DNA from: Turnera subulata
Taxonomy: Eukaryota; Streptophyta; Magnoliopsida; Malpighiales; Passifloraceae
Length of the DNA: 64,000 nt
Direction of reading: 5' to 3'
NCBI GenBank assembly: GCA_028386065.3
Contig: JAKUCV010006778.1
Span: 186,001-250,000 of the forward strand
Positions 46,291-58,115 of the stretch are shown piece after piece (the first letter of the stretch is position 1; every line of letters begins with the position of its first letter). A program made the translations under genes and the position numbers. The notes beneath the pieces are model-generated. The model had not been told where the DNA came from, searched no databases, and saw only the letters and a list, made by a program, of their open reading frames with translations.

Positions 46291-46617
46291 GGTGGGTGGA
46301 TGGGTATGGGGTCATCCGAGTCGGTGGGGTTTGGATCGATTTGGGTAAAACTGGGTCGGTAGTTGGGTCAGCTATTAGGATGTTGAGATCCACGTGAAAA
46401 CGACGTCGTATCGTGATGAAACGACGTTATTTTGAGTTACAGGCAACAGCTCAATTTTGGGAAGTTTCCACGTCAGCAGATACCCAGCCCGAAACCCATG
46501 ACTGACCTGCCCGCTAAAACTCCAGGTACATAAATGTCTCGAGAAAAATTGTAGGTACATGATTGACCCAACGTAAGAAAGTTGGGTACCAACTGTACCA
46601 AAAACCCTATAAGAAAA

Positions 46618-47844
46618 TATTAGTTACGCCAAAGAAAATTACTAGCTAAACCAATTAAAGCTTGACTGGATACTTCTACTATGGAAGTATCTGTGTTTCG
46701 AATTGTTTTCAAAACCTTATTTTTGGGTTACTCCATTCTACAAAGTAAGGAAAATTATATTAAATTTGTTTGGAAGGTACTATTTTGAGGGATTGCTGTG
46801 GGAAGACAATTTTGTGAAACTGTTTCACTTGTTAGCTGTGATTCATTCCATTTTCTTAAGTTTTCCAAAATAAAAGTTAACGAAGCCTTAATTAATTTCT
46901 TGTGTTGGAGAGAGATGCCTTTGAGTCCCTTTACGGTAGTCTCCCAATGCTTCCAATACATTTGAAATTAGATTTGATTTTGTGGGTACCAACATCTTTT
47001 TTGGTTGGAATGGGTGGCATTACCAATATTCCACAAGAAGTAAAATTGTATAAGTTTTTGCATTTGGGTATATATCTATAGCAATGTGAATGTCAATGCT
47101 TTCTTTATTATATTTTTCTTTTCGGGTCAAAATGGGACCAACAAATAAGAATGAAGTAAGCATATGTACTTGCGGGGGATGGAAATTCAATTTTACATTG
47201 TTCACCCCCGCGCATGCAGAGTTGCAGACCCATCAGGTGACAAACCAAACTTAAAAGAAAAAAAAATTTAAAAAAGTAAGATGTACATAGATGAATGTAA
47301 TTTCCACCCAATGAAATCTACTTGTTTCAATTAATCAAAGAAAAATTTACTCTTTTCAAACTTTCGCCACGAACAGAATCGCCTAAAAAGTCAACAAATA
47401 ATTAAAAACATGCCACCTAAGAGTTGAAATTTTCAGCTTCAAGTTTTCAACTGTATTGTCTAGTTCCTTTGGTTTTATTTTAAGACATTATTGTTTAGCA
47501 GCTTAATATCCTACTAAAATATACCTAATTATTGCAATAATCTGTCGTTTACTAATATTTTGTACAAGTGGCTTCACCCTCAAGATTCCTTGGCGGCAGC
47601 GACATATACTTTTGTCAGTTAGTTTCATCTTCTACTTGTCTACGTGTTGCACGTACCAACTTCCAAGTTGACCTAGCTGTCTCCTCAAATAAATAAGACT
47701 CGAGCTTAAAATCTAACTTGAGGAGACTTAGTGCTCAACTATATGTATATATTAGTTAATATCTTGCCAATATTTTTCTTACATATATATGTATATAGTA
47801 AAAAATATTAAGCGGCTCGTTGGTACACATTCAAAGCAAGATAT
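46618..47844. other. Non-coding stretch without recognised features
   Basis: No domain, terminal repeat or tandem array found. Confidence 0.5.
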
Positions 47845-50076
47845 TGATAGGGTCCTGCAAGTGCACAGGGTTATTGTTGTACTATCAAAGTTACATTCAC
47901 AGGGATTTGGTTGAGTCTGTTACCTTCAAGTAGACAAATTAGGCTTAAACAAACAAGGCATAAATTTTGGGTGAATGCTATTGAAATATAAACTAAGCAA
48001 GAAAATAAAAGTAGCAGCAGTGCTGAAATAGGAAGAGATCAGATTAAGTGAAGTCTTAGGCGTTCGGGGCTTGTATGTCCTGTTTCATGCTTTAAATTGC
48101 TCAACGGCGTCATAACAGGCTGAGCCTGTTGATGGCCTGTGTTTAATAAGATATCTTGAAGGGGCTCCTAACCTAGCGTACTATCAACGGCTTCCGATCT
48201 TATTGATAGTTCCCCAAGCTTCCATCTACCCCCTGTCACTGGAATAGACATTCACTTAGAGGTGAAGTTTGGTGTTGGGGCATATTTTCCCACAGTCTCT
48301 CCCTATCTTCTTTCGAATGGCTACGGAGTGAAGGCTGACTATTGTTGGTCTAGCACACCTGGCTTCACCTTTCGATTACCAAGCTACTACTTGATTAAAA
48401 TAGGCTTCCCAGTAGTCAATCAAGAATCAAATTAAGATTGGTGTTATCTACTTGACTAGGCTGCGACAGACTGAGCCTGTGCCGGGCCTGTCGACTGCAT
48501 ATAGTCAAGATATAAAGATTGGTTCTTACAGGCGCTCTCAACCTATACTGCCCCCATTTGCTTTCGCTCACAGGTGCCTCCCAAAATTCTCACTCTTCCT
48601 AATGCTTTCGCATCGGTCAAACCAAGGGGATTGAGATTGGTGTTGAGGCTAATTCCTCAATTAGTTTCTAACTTCTGTCAAAAGCTAGAAACTAAGGGTA
48701 GGTTGATGTGGTTCCAGTAACTATGGCTTCTCCTTTCGGTCCTTCACCTAGCTACCTATCATCATGCAAGGGTTTGGCGAGAACTCAAACATGTATTAAG
48801 TGTGCAACAACCAAAACAAGAAAACGGGATAAGAACATGTGAAGAGCAATTTATTACATAAAAACCAGAGACATGTTGCACCCCTTCAACCTAAGAGGGG
48901 TTGTTTAATTCATGCTTAGAATTATAGAAACAATGAAAGCAAAGAAAAGCATCGGGTTGGGAACAACTTGGAGGCTAGGGGCAACACGATTTCTGCAGCA
49001 AAAGCTGCAGAATCGTATGCCTCCCTTGAAATTGGGTTTTTCCCTTTGTTCCTAAGCTTTTGCTATTTCTTTGGTGTCTTGATCGATGGATTAATCGATA
49101 CTCTGTTCTTCTTTCTTCCTCCTATTTGTAGGCGCAACACCTCCTCTTCTCTCTTCTCTACTTGCTGGGAATCATGAGAGCTGAGCAAGTTGGTTCTCAA
49201 TTAGCCCATCATGTTTGTCAGGATAACTTGCCATGAGAAGTGTGTTGATAGGCTGAGTTCTGTCGATTTGTAGATTTAGAAAACTTTTAGAGAAGATAAT
49301 AGTTCTTTAAGTGGAATATTCAGCTCCTCTTTTCTTCTTTTCCCCACTTGTTGGAAGGTATGGGAGTTGAAGAAGTTGGATTTCAGTTCTCCCATCATGT
49401 TTGTCAGGATAAGGCGCCATGGAAAGTGTGCCGATAGGCTGAATTCTGTTAGATCTGCAGTTTTAGAAGACTTTTGGAGAGGATAATAATTGTTTAATTG
49501 GAATATTCTCTGGGTGAAATGATTTTTGCCTCTCTCCCTTTCAGAAAGTCTTCTGAAACGCTCAGGTTATGATTGCAGGATTGAAAGTTCTGCAAGTGGC
49601 TGAATTTTATATTCTTTCTTTACTTTTCTGGTTTTCTGTAGAATCCACAGGTTGTGCCTGTTTTGGGTCTATTTGCAATATTTATCAATTTTTGCTTGCA
49701 ATTGATTTCAGCTTCTCTTGCGATTGGTGTGGTGGCATGGAGACCTTGTGGATCAAGGCGGGGATAGCGAAATCCAGTAGAAAATTGGTAGTTGGAGGAG
49801 GATTCGTGGCCATTTGTTGATTCTGCAATGAACAACAGGCTCTGGAAATCCCGAAACAGGCTCAGGCTGCCCAGAGGCTGTTCCTTCGAATTCTTCAGCA
49901 AAATCCTCCAAAATTCTTCGAAATGCACCTAGAATCACTAATCACACAGTAAAGGATGGAATTTAAAGGAATATGATGAAATTGTGCAAAGCAAGGCATA
50001 TAATCATGATAAAAATGAGAGCAAAATATGTCTAAAATCATGCCAAAAACTATGAAATTCCTTAAAAACTGCATCA
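47845..50076 (-). mobile_element. Family B LTR, inverted relative to the copy at 2354
   Basis: It begins TGATAGGGTCCTGCAAGTGC and ends ACTGCATCA on the plus strand, the reverse complement of the solo LTR at 2354-4377, with landmarks in the same order. No target duplication is seen (GATAT left, ATTTC right). On the minus strand the bases before its start (AAGGAATTTGATCGAAAT) are purine-rich, so it may be the 3' LTR of an element whose interior lies to the right. It contains the palindrome AACAGGCTgAGCCTGTT (48114-48130). Confidence 0.7.
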
Positions 50077-51369
50077 ATTTCGATCAAATTCCTTGTCAGT
50101 AGTTTTTGTCATAGAAATAACAGGAATAATTTAGCAATTGGGCTCCATTCCTTCCGTCATTTGAGAGATTCTACTAAGGATTGGAAAGTGAAAAACATTA
50201 CCTCATATGCAGACCCATTACCTATTGTCTCCACTAATGTGCATGTGTCATCAAGCTAGGATCACTAGGACTTTATCTGTGTTTTATTGAGGCTGGATGA
50301 GGGATATCAGAGGAAAGTGGATGGATTTGCGCGAAGGTCAATGGCCTGTGAACTCGATTTTTCAGTTCTTGTTCATGAACAGCCTGAGACTGTATAGAGG
50401 CTGTTTGACTTCGTATTTTCTGAGGTCTCATGCTATTCAGCAACTGTATCCCAATGCTTCAGCCACTCTTGATGTAACCAACGACTCCAACAAATGGATT
50501 GGATTTGTGTTCTAGGATGGAGTATGGTTCTCCAAATGTTGCCTTTGTCCTTCCTCCATCTCTTTCTTTATTTTGTTTTTCTTTACTTTTTTTTGTTTCC
50601 TCTTTCTATTTTCTTTTTTTTTTCATTTTCATTTGCAACGGAGGAGGGAGTACATGTGGCTGGTGGCATTCTAATTTTTGTACTGGCTGAGTATGGGTAA
50701 TCTCATTTTCTAAGCTTGATCAAATCTTGCTTATAGATCGTTGACATGGTGAGGGTGTTGAAAGGATTTGTGCACATAGACACTAACGGCTCCTGTTCTG
50801 CTGCAAATGGTTGAGGTGGAATATGCAGGATTAATGAATGAAATTGGGCCATCATAACCGGCTCAAATGGGATTGCAAAGGTTTGATGAGTGTGGTGTGG
50901 ATTTGTTGTGCCAAAGATGGCCTAGATCCTTTCCTTGCTTGTAGACTTAGCTTGAAATTTCGCCTTGATAGAGGTAAGGGCCTGTTCTAGGGTAGACAGG
51001 CTGAGCCTGTTTCGTTTATAAAATTATTTAACAGGATCCTTCTCATCTGACAGAATTCATGGAATGCAGTTGCTTGATTATTCCTGCTCTGCTTGTTTTG
51101 AGAAATAAGACAAGTCTTGAGATTAGAATTTGAGTAGAGTTAAATGGAAAAAGAGAAGGTGCATAAATATGATGACAGGCTCACACTAAGAGAAACATAA
51201 TGGAAATAGATGAAGTTGAAATTGCATTTATTGAAATTCAAAAAGTACATGAAGTCATACAATGGCTAAATTGCACCCTAAAATACCCCAAACTGATAAT
51301 CTGCAGTGTCCTCACTGCAAAAACTAAACGAAAAACGGGGTGCAATACCGAAATTAATTACCCCAAACT
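50077..51369 (-). other. Probable interior of the family B element; no domain recognised
   Basis: The stretch again carries the motif ACAGGCTgAGCCTGT (about 50995-51010), a hallmark of family B. Short frames such as 50297-50515 match nothing I know. Confidence 0.35.
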
Positions 51370-51660
51370 TGTTGGGTTTTTGGGTTTCCATCCTATGTGA
51401 AAATAGCCCAATATGTTGTGGCCCATCTTTAGAACCCACTATACTTAGTATATATATTATACTAAGTCTGAAAATAATAATAAGTTTTCAGAAAACACTA
51501 TAGATAAGAAGTTTTTTCGTTATCAGAGAAAGTTCAGGTTTTGCGGCAACTTTTTCTATTCTGCCCAGGTTTTTCCAAGCCCACGAGTGTGGATCTCACT
51601 TGGGCCTTGCTTGTTTTCTCCCCGATTTGTGGGCTACTCCCGGTGCTTTAGTCGCAAACA
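51370..51660 (+). repeat. 5' LTR of the Tork-like element
   Basis: The right end is fixed by the primer site at 51663. The left end is chosen as TGTTGGG, which pairs with the AACA end; a TGTTGTGG at 51414 is the alternative. An AT-rich TATA-like stretch lies near 51445-51470. Confidence 0.5.
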
Positions 51661-51662
51661 TC

Positions 51663-51674
51663 TGGTAGCGGAGC
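51663..51674 (+). other. Primer-binding site of the Tork-like element
   Basis: TGGTAGCGGAGC, the same 12 bases as in the other copia element (28618-28629). Confidence 0.65.
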
Positions 51675-51705
51675 TTCAGTTGTTAGTTGTATAACTGAAC
51701 TGAAT

Positions 51706-54700
51706 ATGGAGGCTAATGTTAGCAAGATGGTATGTTTGAATGGAGCTAATTACCATAAGTGGAAAGATAAGATGAGAGATCTTTTGTTTGTGAAGAAGAT
51801 GCATCTGCTAGTGTTTGGTTCTAAGAAACCAGATTCTATGTCTGACGACTATTGGGAGTTTGAGCACCAACAGGTTTGCAGCAATATTCGGCAATGGGTA
51901 GAAGACAATGTTTTGAATCACCTTGTTAATGAGACACATGCCAGAAGTTTGTGGGATAAGCTGGAGACATTGTATGCTTCAAAGACAGGCAACAACAAGC
52001 TATTCTTGTTGAAGCAGTTGATGAATTTGAGTTACAAGGAAGGTGGCTCTATTTTAGAGCATGTGAATGATTTTCAGGGTATTCTCGATCAGTTAACTGG
52101 AATGGGAGTTAAGATTGACGAAGAGATACAAGGACTTTGGTTGTTGAATACTTTGCCAGATTCTTGGGAGACTCTTTGTATTTCTTCAGCCAATTCTGCT
52201 CCTAAGGGTGCTGTGACAATGGAGTATGTTAAAAATGGTATTTTGAATGAAGAGTCGAGAAGAAGATCTCAGGGTTCATCTTCATCATCACAATCTGATA
52301 TTCTTATTGTTCAAGGGAGGGGCAGAGAAAAGTTTAAAGGTGGTCACAGAGGTTCAAGAAAAAGCAGAAGCAAATCAAGAAATAAGAACAAGACCTTTGA
52401 ACGCAATTTTTGTGGTCGCGTAGGGCACACCCAGAAATACTGTTACAAGCTGAAAAAGGAGATGAAGAAGAAAGGGAAGGAAGATAAAGACAATAGGAAT
52501 AGAAATTTTGTTGCTGTAGCTTCTGATCTTCTCATCACTCTTGATGAGAATATCATCAATTTTGCATGTAATGAGACTAGCTGGGTGGCGGATTCTGGTG
52601 CTGCATTTCATGTCACTCCAAGGAAGGAGTTCTTTGCATCTTATACACCTAGTGATTTTGGTGTATTGAAGATGGATAATGGCAATCAGATAAGAGTGGT
52701 TGGCATTAGAACAGTTTATCTGCAGTCCAGTAATGGTACAAGGTTTATTCTTAAAAATGTCAAACATACACCTGATGTTTGTTTGAATTTGATTTCTGCA
52801 GGAAGACTTGATGATGATGGCGACTGCAATTTCTTTGGTGATGGACAGTGGAAGCTCACCAAAGGTTCTTTAGTTATGGCTAGAGGTAAAAAGTTTTCTA
52901 ATTTATACCTAGTGCAAGGTTCTATTGTTCATGGTTCTGTGAACTTGGTTGAAAGTGATACCACTTCAAAGTTATGGCATAAGAGACTAAGTCATATGAG
53001 TGAAAAGGGGATGAATTGTTTGGCCAAGAAGAATTTGCTTGCAGGAGTAAAAGCAGTAAGATTGAACAAGTGTGTTCATTGCTTGGCTGGGAAGCAGAAA
53101 AGAGTTTCTTTCAAAAGTCATCCTCCTTCCAAAAAGTCAGATTTGTTGGAATTGATACATTCTGATGTATGTGGTCCTTTGAAGGTCAAGTCATATGGTG
53201 GTTCACTTTATTTTGTGACTTTTATTGATGACCATTCAAGGAAGCACTGGGTTTATACCTTGAAGACCAAAGATCAGGTATTTGATAAATTCAGAAAATT
53301 TTAGGCCTTGGTTGAAAGACAAACAAGCAAGAAGATCAAATGCATCCCTACTAACAATGGTGGTGAGTACTACGGTCCATTTGATAGTTATTGCAGAGAG
53401 CAAGGTATTAGACATAAAAAAACTCCTCCAAATACTCCTCAGTTGAATGGTCTAGCTGAAAAGATGAACAGGACATTGATTGAGAGAGTCAGATGTTTGC
53501 TTGCAGAGGCAAAATTGCCAAGATCCTTTTGGGCTAAAGCACTCAACACAGTGGCATATGTTGTCAATTTTTCTCCTTCTGTAGCATTGGATGGTGATGT
53601 ACCTGACAAAGTTTGGTTAGGTAAGGATATTTCTTATGATCATTTGAAAGTTTTTGGATGCAAAGCCTTTGTGCATGTTCATAAGGATGAAAGGTCGAAA
53701 TTGGATGTCATGACTAGACAGTGTATCTTCATCGGATATGGTCAGGATGAATTTGGCTACCGGTTGTATGATTCGGTTGAAAAGAAGCTAGTTAGAAGCC
53801 GCGATGTGGTATTCTTTGAAGACCAGACCATTGAAGATATTGGAAAAGCATAAAATTTAGTTTCTAAAAACCAAGAGAGTTTGGTTGATCTTGAGCTAGT
53901 TCCTTCGACTAAGACACTTGATGTAGCAAAACATGATTTTTAACATGGTGATATCCAGGATAACTTTCAGTTTGACGATCAAGTTCCGGATGATCAGCAG
54001 GGTGCACATGTGTTTGACGATCCAGTGGATGATCAGCATGGTGCACATTTGTTTGACGATATAGAAGATGATGTTGACAATGAGCAACAGCCAGTACAGA
54101 CAGATGCAACAGTTGAGGAAGTTGCAGAAACTTCTCGCAGGACATCTAGTAGAGTGAAAAAGCCTTCTTCACGGTATCCACCAATTCACTATGTGCTTGT
54201 GACTGATGTGGGAGAACTTGAATGTTTCAAAGAAGCCATGGAGAGTGAACAGAAGAAGGAATGGCTTGAAGCTGTGAAGGATGAGATGAAATCCTTATAT
54301 GACAATCATACCTTCGATTTGGTTAAGTTACCTACGAATAAAAGAGCTTTGAAGAATCGGTGAGTTTTTAAAGTAAAGCACGAAAGTGGTGTTACTACTC
54401 CATGATACAAAGCCAGGTTAGTTGTGAAGGGCTTTAGCCAGAAGAAAGGTGTAGACTTTGAAGAAATTTTCTCTCCAGTTGTAAAGATGTCCTCTATCGG
54501 AGTTGTTTTGGGATTGGCATAATGTCTTGATCTTGAGGTTGAACAGATGGATGTAAAGACAACTTTTCTTCATGGTGATTTGGAAGAAGAATTATACATG
54601 GAGTAGCCAGAAGGATTCAAAGTCAAAGGTAAAGAGAATTTTGTTTGTAGGTTGAGGAAGAGTTTATATGGCTTGAAGCAAGCTTCCAGACAATGGTACA

Positions 54701-55350
54701 GAAAATTTGATTCTGTTATGAAAGAGCAAGGCTTTAAGAAGACCTCTTCTGATCATTGTGTTTTTGTGAAAAAATTCTCTGATGATGACTTTGTTATTTT
54801 GTTGCTTTATGTTGATGATATGCTTATTGTTGGTAAGAATGCTTCTCGAATTGACATGTTGAAACAAGAGTTAAGTAAGTCTTTTACCACATAAGACTTA
54901 GGACCAGCAAAGCAGATTCTTGGGATAAGGATTATTCGTGATAGAGCAGCAAGGAAGTTATGGCTATCACAACAAAGATACATTGAAAAGGTGGTCCAAA
55001 GATTCAAAATGGATAAAGCAAAAGTGGTAGGTACACCCTTTGCTATGCATCTTAAGTTGAGTAAGAAGCAGTGTCCTTCTAGTGAGTAAGAGAAGGACTA
55101 TATGTCATGGATTCCTTATTCATCAGCAGTAGGCAGTTTGATGCATGCAATGGTTTGCACAAGACCTGATATTGCTCATGCAGTTGGTACAGGTAGTAGA
55201 TTTCTATCTAAGCCAGAGAGAGAGCATTGGAATGCTGTGAAGTGGATTATACAGTATCTTTGTGGTACTTCTAATCTTAGTCTTTGTTTTGGAAAAGGGA
55301 AGCCTACTTTAATGGGTTACACTGATTCTGATATGGCTGGAGATTTAGAT
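51706..55350 (+). pseudogene. Tork-like copia gag-pol with nine in-frame stops
   Basis: One frame holds the whole 3.6 kb with no frameshift. Stops are at 53302, 53851, 53941, 54361, 54403, 54520, 54604, 54892 and 55087. Domains: gag (from MEANVSKMVCLNGANYHKWK); zinc knuckle RNFCGRVGHTQKYC, whose first cysteine is replaced by arginine; protease WVADSGAAFHVT; pre-integrase H-C motif (LWHKRLSHMS...CVHCLAGK); integrase with HSDVCGP and IDDHSR, then past the first stop NNGGEYYG; reverse transcriptase with RLRKSLYGLKQASRQW and LLLYVDDML; RNase H to GYTDSDMAGDLDT, where the family A LTR cuts in. Not functional. Confidence 0.9.
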
Positions 55351-55352
55351 AC

Positions 55353-57140
55353 TGTGAATACCCAACCCAAAATCACTTGGGCCTATTCACCTATTCCATT
55401 TCACCTTCTTCCTGGGGTCAATCCTATGTCAATGGAGTCGCCACCCAAATTTTATTAAGGGCAAAATTTGGGAAAAAATTTTATAATACTCCTTTAGGCT
55501 ACATGGTCATGGCGAACCAAAGACCCTGGGATCGGGGGTTCGTCACGGATGGGAAGGTGTTAGGCACCCATCCGTGTTGGGTCGAAACCTTATGCAATTG
55601 AAGAAATTATGTGTGCCTTAAGCAAGTGTGCAATTGTGGAAGCAAATCACTTAAAAATATCAAAATTGAACTGGAGGGGGAGGAGAAGAAGGTACAGAAC
55701 AAAAAGGGAAAATATAAACATTTGGGCTTGAGTCTCCACCACTAGAGACCACCTATGTACCCCGACGACCGGGTTCAAAGCCCACGTAGTTCTTGACAAG
55801 GCATCACAGCAATCACATAATCACCAAAAGCGTCATCAAACAATCAACAAGCAACAATCAATAAAAGTGCACAATCGAAAAGGGTTAGAACACTTAGCTC
55901 GGTTGTTGGACAGAATCTATAAGTCGTCTTATTCTGGATTTTCGACAATGTAATTGGTCGATTCAGCTTCTGGCCTCAGCAGCAACGTTGTAGCACTCTT
56001 TCTTAGCTTTCCAAAGAGTCTAAGATCACGGCAATCCGACATCTAGAACTCGAGATATAGATTGTTTTCTGAGACTGCTCGCATCAGGTCCTTCTACTCG
56101 GATTGCCTCCTCCTCTTGATCTCCTCTTGATCCCTTCTATTTGGCTGCTTCTTTGATGCTTTCCCATGAAATTACTCCAGAGTTTCCGCCTATAAGAATG
56201 TTTCTAGGCTTGGAGAAGTAGAGTTTCTCCAAGCAAACAAAGCTTATGGGGGTGTGTGTGTAATGAGTGATTGATCCCTTGAAATGTGTGTGAGGGGTCC
56301 TATTTATAGTGGTCAGGGAAGTCTAACGGGTGGACCTGCATGTTGATGAAGAATATGCCCAAAAAACTGGTCCAAAACCGCATAGAATCAATTCGGGGGC
56401 GAAAATCAGGCAATCTGGGCGCCAGCACTGCCAGGGCCGGCGGTCATAAGCTGGATGTCCGCCATGGCCGGGGATCATGGGTGACAAGACCGCCAAGGCC
56501 GGCGGTCATCCCGCTATGTCCGCCCGGCACCCCGTGTTCTCCCCATTCTTTCCTTTTTTTGTTCCCGGTTTCCCTTAATTCCTCCCTAATTTGATTCTAC
56601 CGCGTAATTAACCACTAATCTACCCAGAATCAGCTCTTTTCTTGATTAGTACTCTCCCCAATCATCTCCTAATTGATTGATTACTTATTAAGTACCCAAA
56701 TCATACCAAAAACATATTTACCATATTAAAGACGATTTGATTCTGATTTTCTACGAAAATCAGAACCAAAAATTAGTCTGCAAGTAAAGTGTTTATGGGC
56801 TAACCAAACTCTAGAGAATCCATTAACTTGGGCTCTCAAACCCATCCCCTATGCAAAGATAAATCTTCTCATTAAAATTAGATTAAAGATAGATAAAAGG
56901 CCCAAACACATTTTAGTGTAAATAAACCTTATTATATATTTTGTCCTAAGATTAAATCATCTCATTAATCCTAGTAGTCCAATATACAAAGGCTCAAATT
57001 ACTAAAATGCATTGTTTCCACTAAGATAAATTCTTAACGTGCTTACTCCTAGGATCAAATCATCTCATTAACCCTAAGTTCAAACATGTTTAAAACCTAA
57101 ACTTTGTGGAAAATTTGTGGCTCAAATTTGGGTGTTCACA
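55353..57140 (-). repeat. 3' LTR of the second non-autonomous element (family A)
   Basis: 1,788 bp, with TATAAATA on the minus strand at 56301-56308. A 13-of-14 match to the PBS-like site in the 1840 copy (minus strand TGGCGACTCCATTG) lies at 55430-55443. Confidence 0.85.
56301..56308 (-). promoter_or_regulatory. TATA box of family A LTR
   Basis: The minus strand reads TATAAATA, as in the copy at 5694-5701. Confidence 0.5.
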
Positions 57141-57294
57141 GTTGGTGAGTCCTTAGAGACTAAGGACGAAACAACGTAAGAAACGGAACAACCAAATTTG
57201 AGTGATAGATGTGTGGTGTCTGCCAAGTTTTGGAGCATTCCCTGCTCCTCTCCAGGAATCATCTCATCCTGAAGTTTTGAGGGACGGGACCTCG

Positions 57295-58115
57295 GATTTT
57301 GGGAATCATCTCATCCCAGGTCTCGGGAATCATCTCATCCCAAGGCTATAGAAACATCTCATCTATCGAGTTGTCGACAAGGAATACTCCCATCCTTTGT
57401 TAGCTGGCTTTCAACTTGGGAATCATCTCATACCAAGTCTAGGGAATCATCTCATCCCGAGGTGATAGAATCATCTCATCTATCGACAAGGAATGCTCCC
57501 ACCCTTGTCAGCTGGGTTTTGACTTGGGAATCATCTCATCCCAAGTCTCAGGAATCATCTCATCCCGAGGTAATAGAATCATCTCATTTATCAGGTTGTC
57601 GACAAGGAATACTCCCATCCTTGTCAGCTAGGTTTTGACTTGGGAATCATCTCATCCCAAGTCTCAGGAATCATCTCATCCTGAGGTGATAGAATCATCT
57701 CGTTTATCAGGTTATCAACAAGGAATACTCCCATCCTTGTCAGCTGAGTTTTGACTGGGGAATCATCTCATCCCAAGTCTCGAGAATCATCTCATCCCGA
57801 GGTGATAGAATCATCTCATCTATCAACAATGAATACTCCCATCCTTGTCAGCTGGGTTTTGACTTGGAAATCATCTCATCCCAAGTCTCGGGAATCATCT
57901 CATTCCGAGGCGGTAGAATCATCTCATCTATCAACAAGGAATACTCCCATCCGTGTCAGCTGGGTTTTGACTTGGGAATTATCTCATCCCAAGTCTCAGG
58001 AATCATCTCATCCCGAGGTGATAGAATCATCTCATCTATCAACAAGGAATACACCCATCCTTGTCAGCTGGGTTTCGACTTGGGAATCTTCTCATCCCAA
58101 GTCTCGGGAATCATC
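57295..58115. repeat. Minisatellite with 108/116-bp units, about seven copies
   Basis: Each unit contains GGGAATCATCTCATCCCAAG, GATAGAATCATCTCATCTAT, AAGGAATACTCCCATCCTTG and TCAGCTGGGTTTTGACTTGG. Repeats of TTGACT fall at 57519, 57635, 57751, 57859, 57967 and 58074. The last three periods are 108 bp, earlier ones 116. GAATCATCTCATC also repeats inside each unit. Confidence 0.9.

Larger units (their letters stand above)
44511..46608. mobile_element. Mutator-like element with GC-rich captured sequence, 2,098 bp
   Basis: The left end (TTTTCGGTACAGTTGATACC) and the right end (reverse complement TTTTTGGTACAGTTGGTACC) are inverted copies with similarity over about 85 bp, including CTCGAGACATTTATGTAC. 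The flanks are ATGAGAAAA (44502-44510) and ATAAGAAAA (46609-46617), a 9-bp duplication with one mismatch. The interior has a GC-rich part (44600-45450) that looks like captured exon or promoter sequence, with a segment CCTTACTCCTCCCCTCCTCG repeated 82 bp apart, and an AT-rich hairpin. No transposase. Confidence 0.75.
51370..55352 (+). mobile_element. Tnt1/Tork-like copia element, decayed and truncated
   Basis: The probable 5' LTR is 51370-51660 (TGTTGGG...AAACA), followed two bases later by a primer site and at 51706 by gag-pol. The element is broken off in RNase H at 55352 by the family A LTR at 55353, and its 3' part is not in the window. Confidence 0.85.

Noticed and set aside
46110..46397. 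Poly-Tyr/poly-Ile frames
   Set aside because: Translation of a TTA trinucleotide microsatellite.
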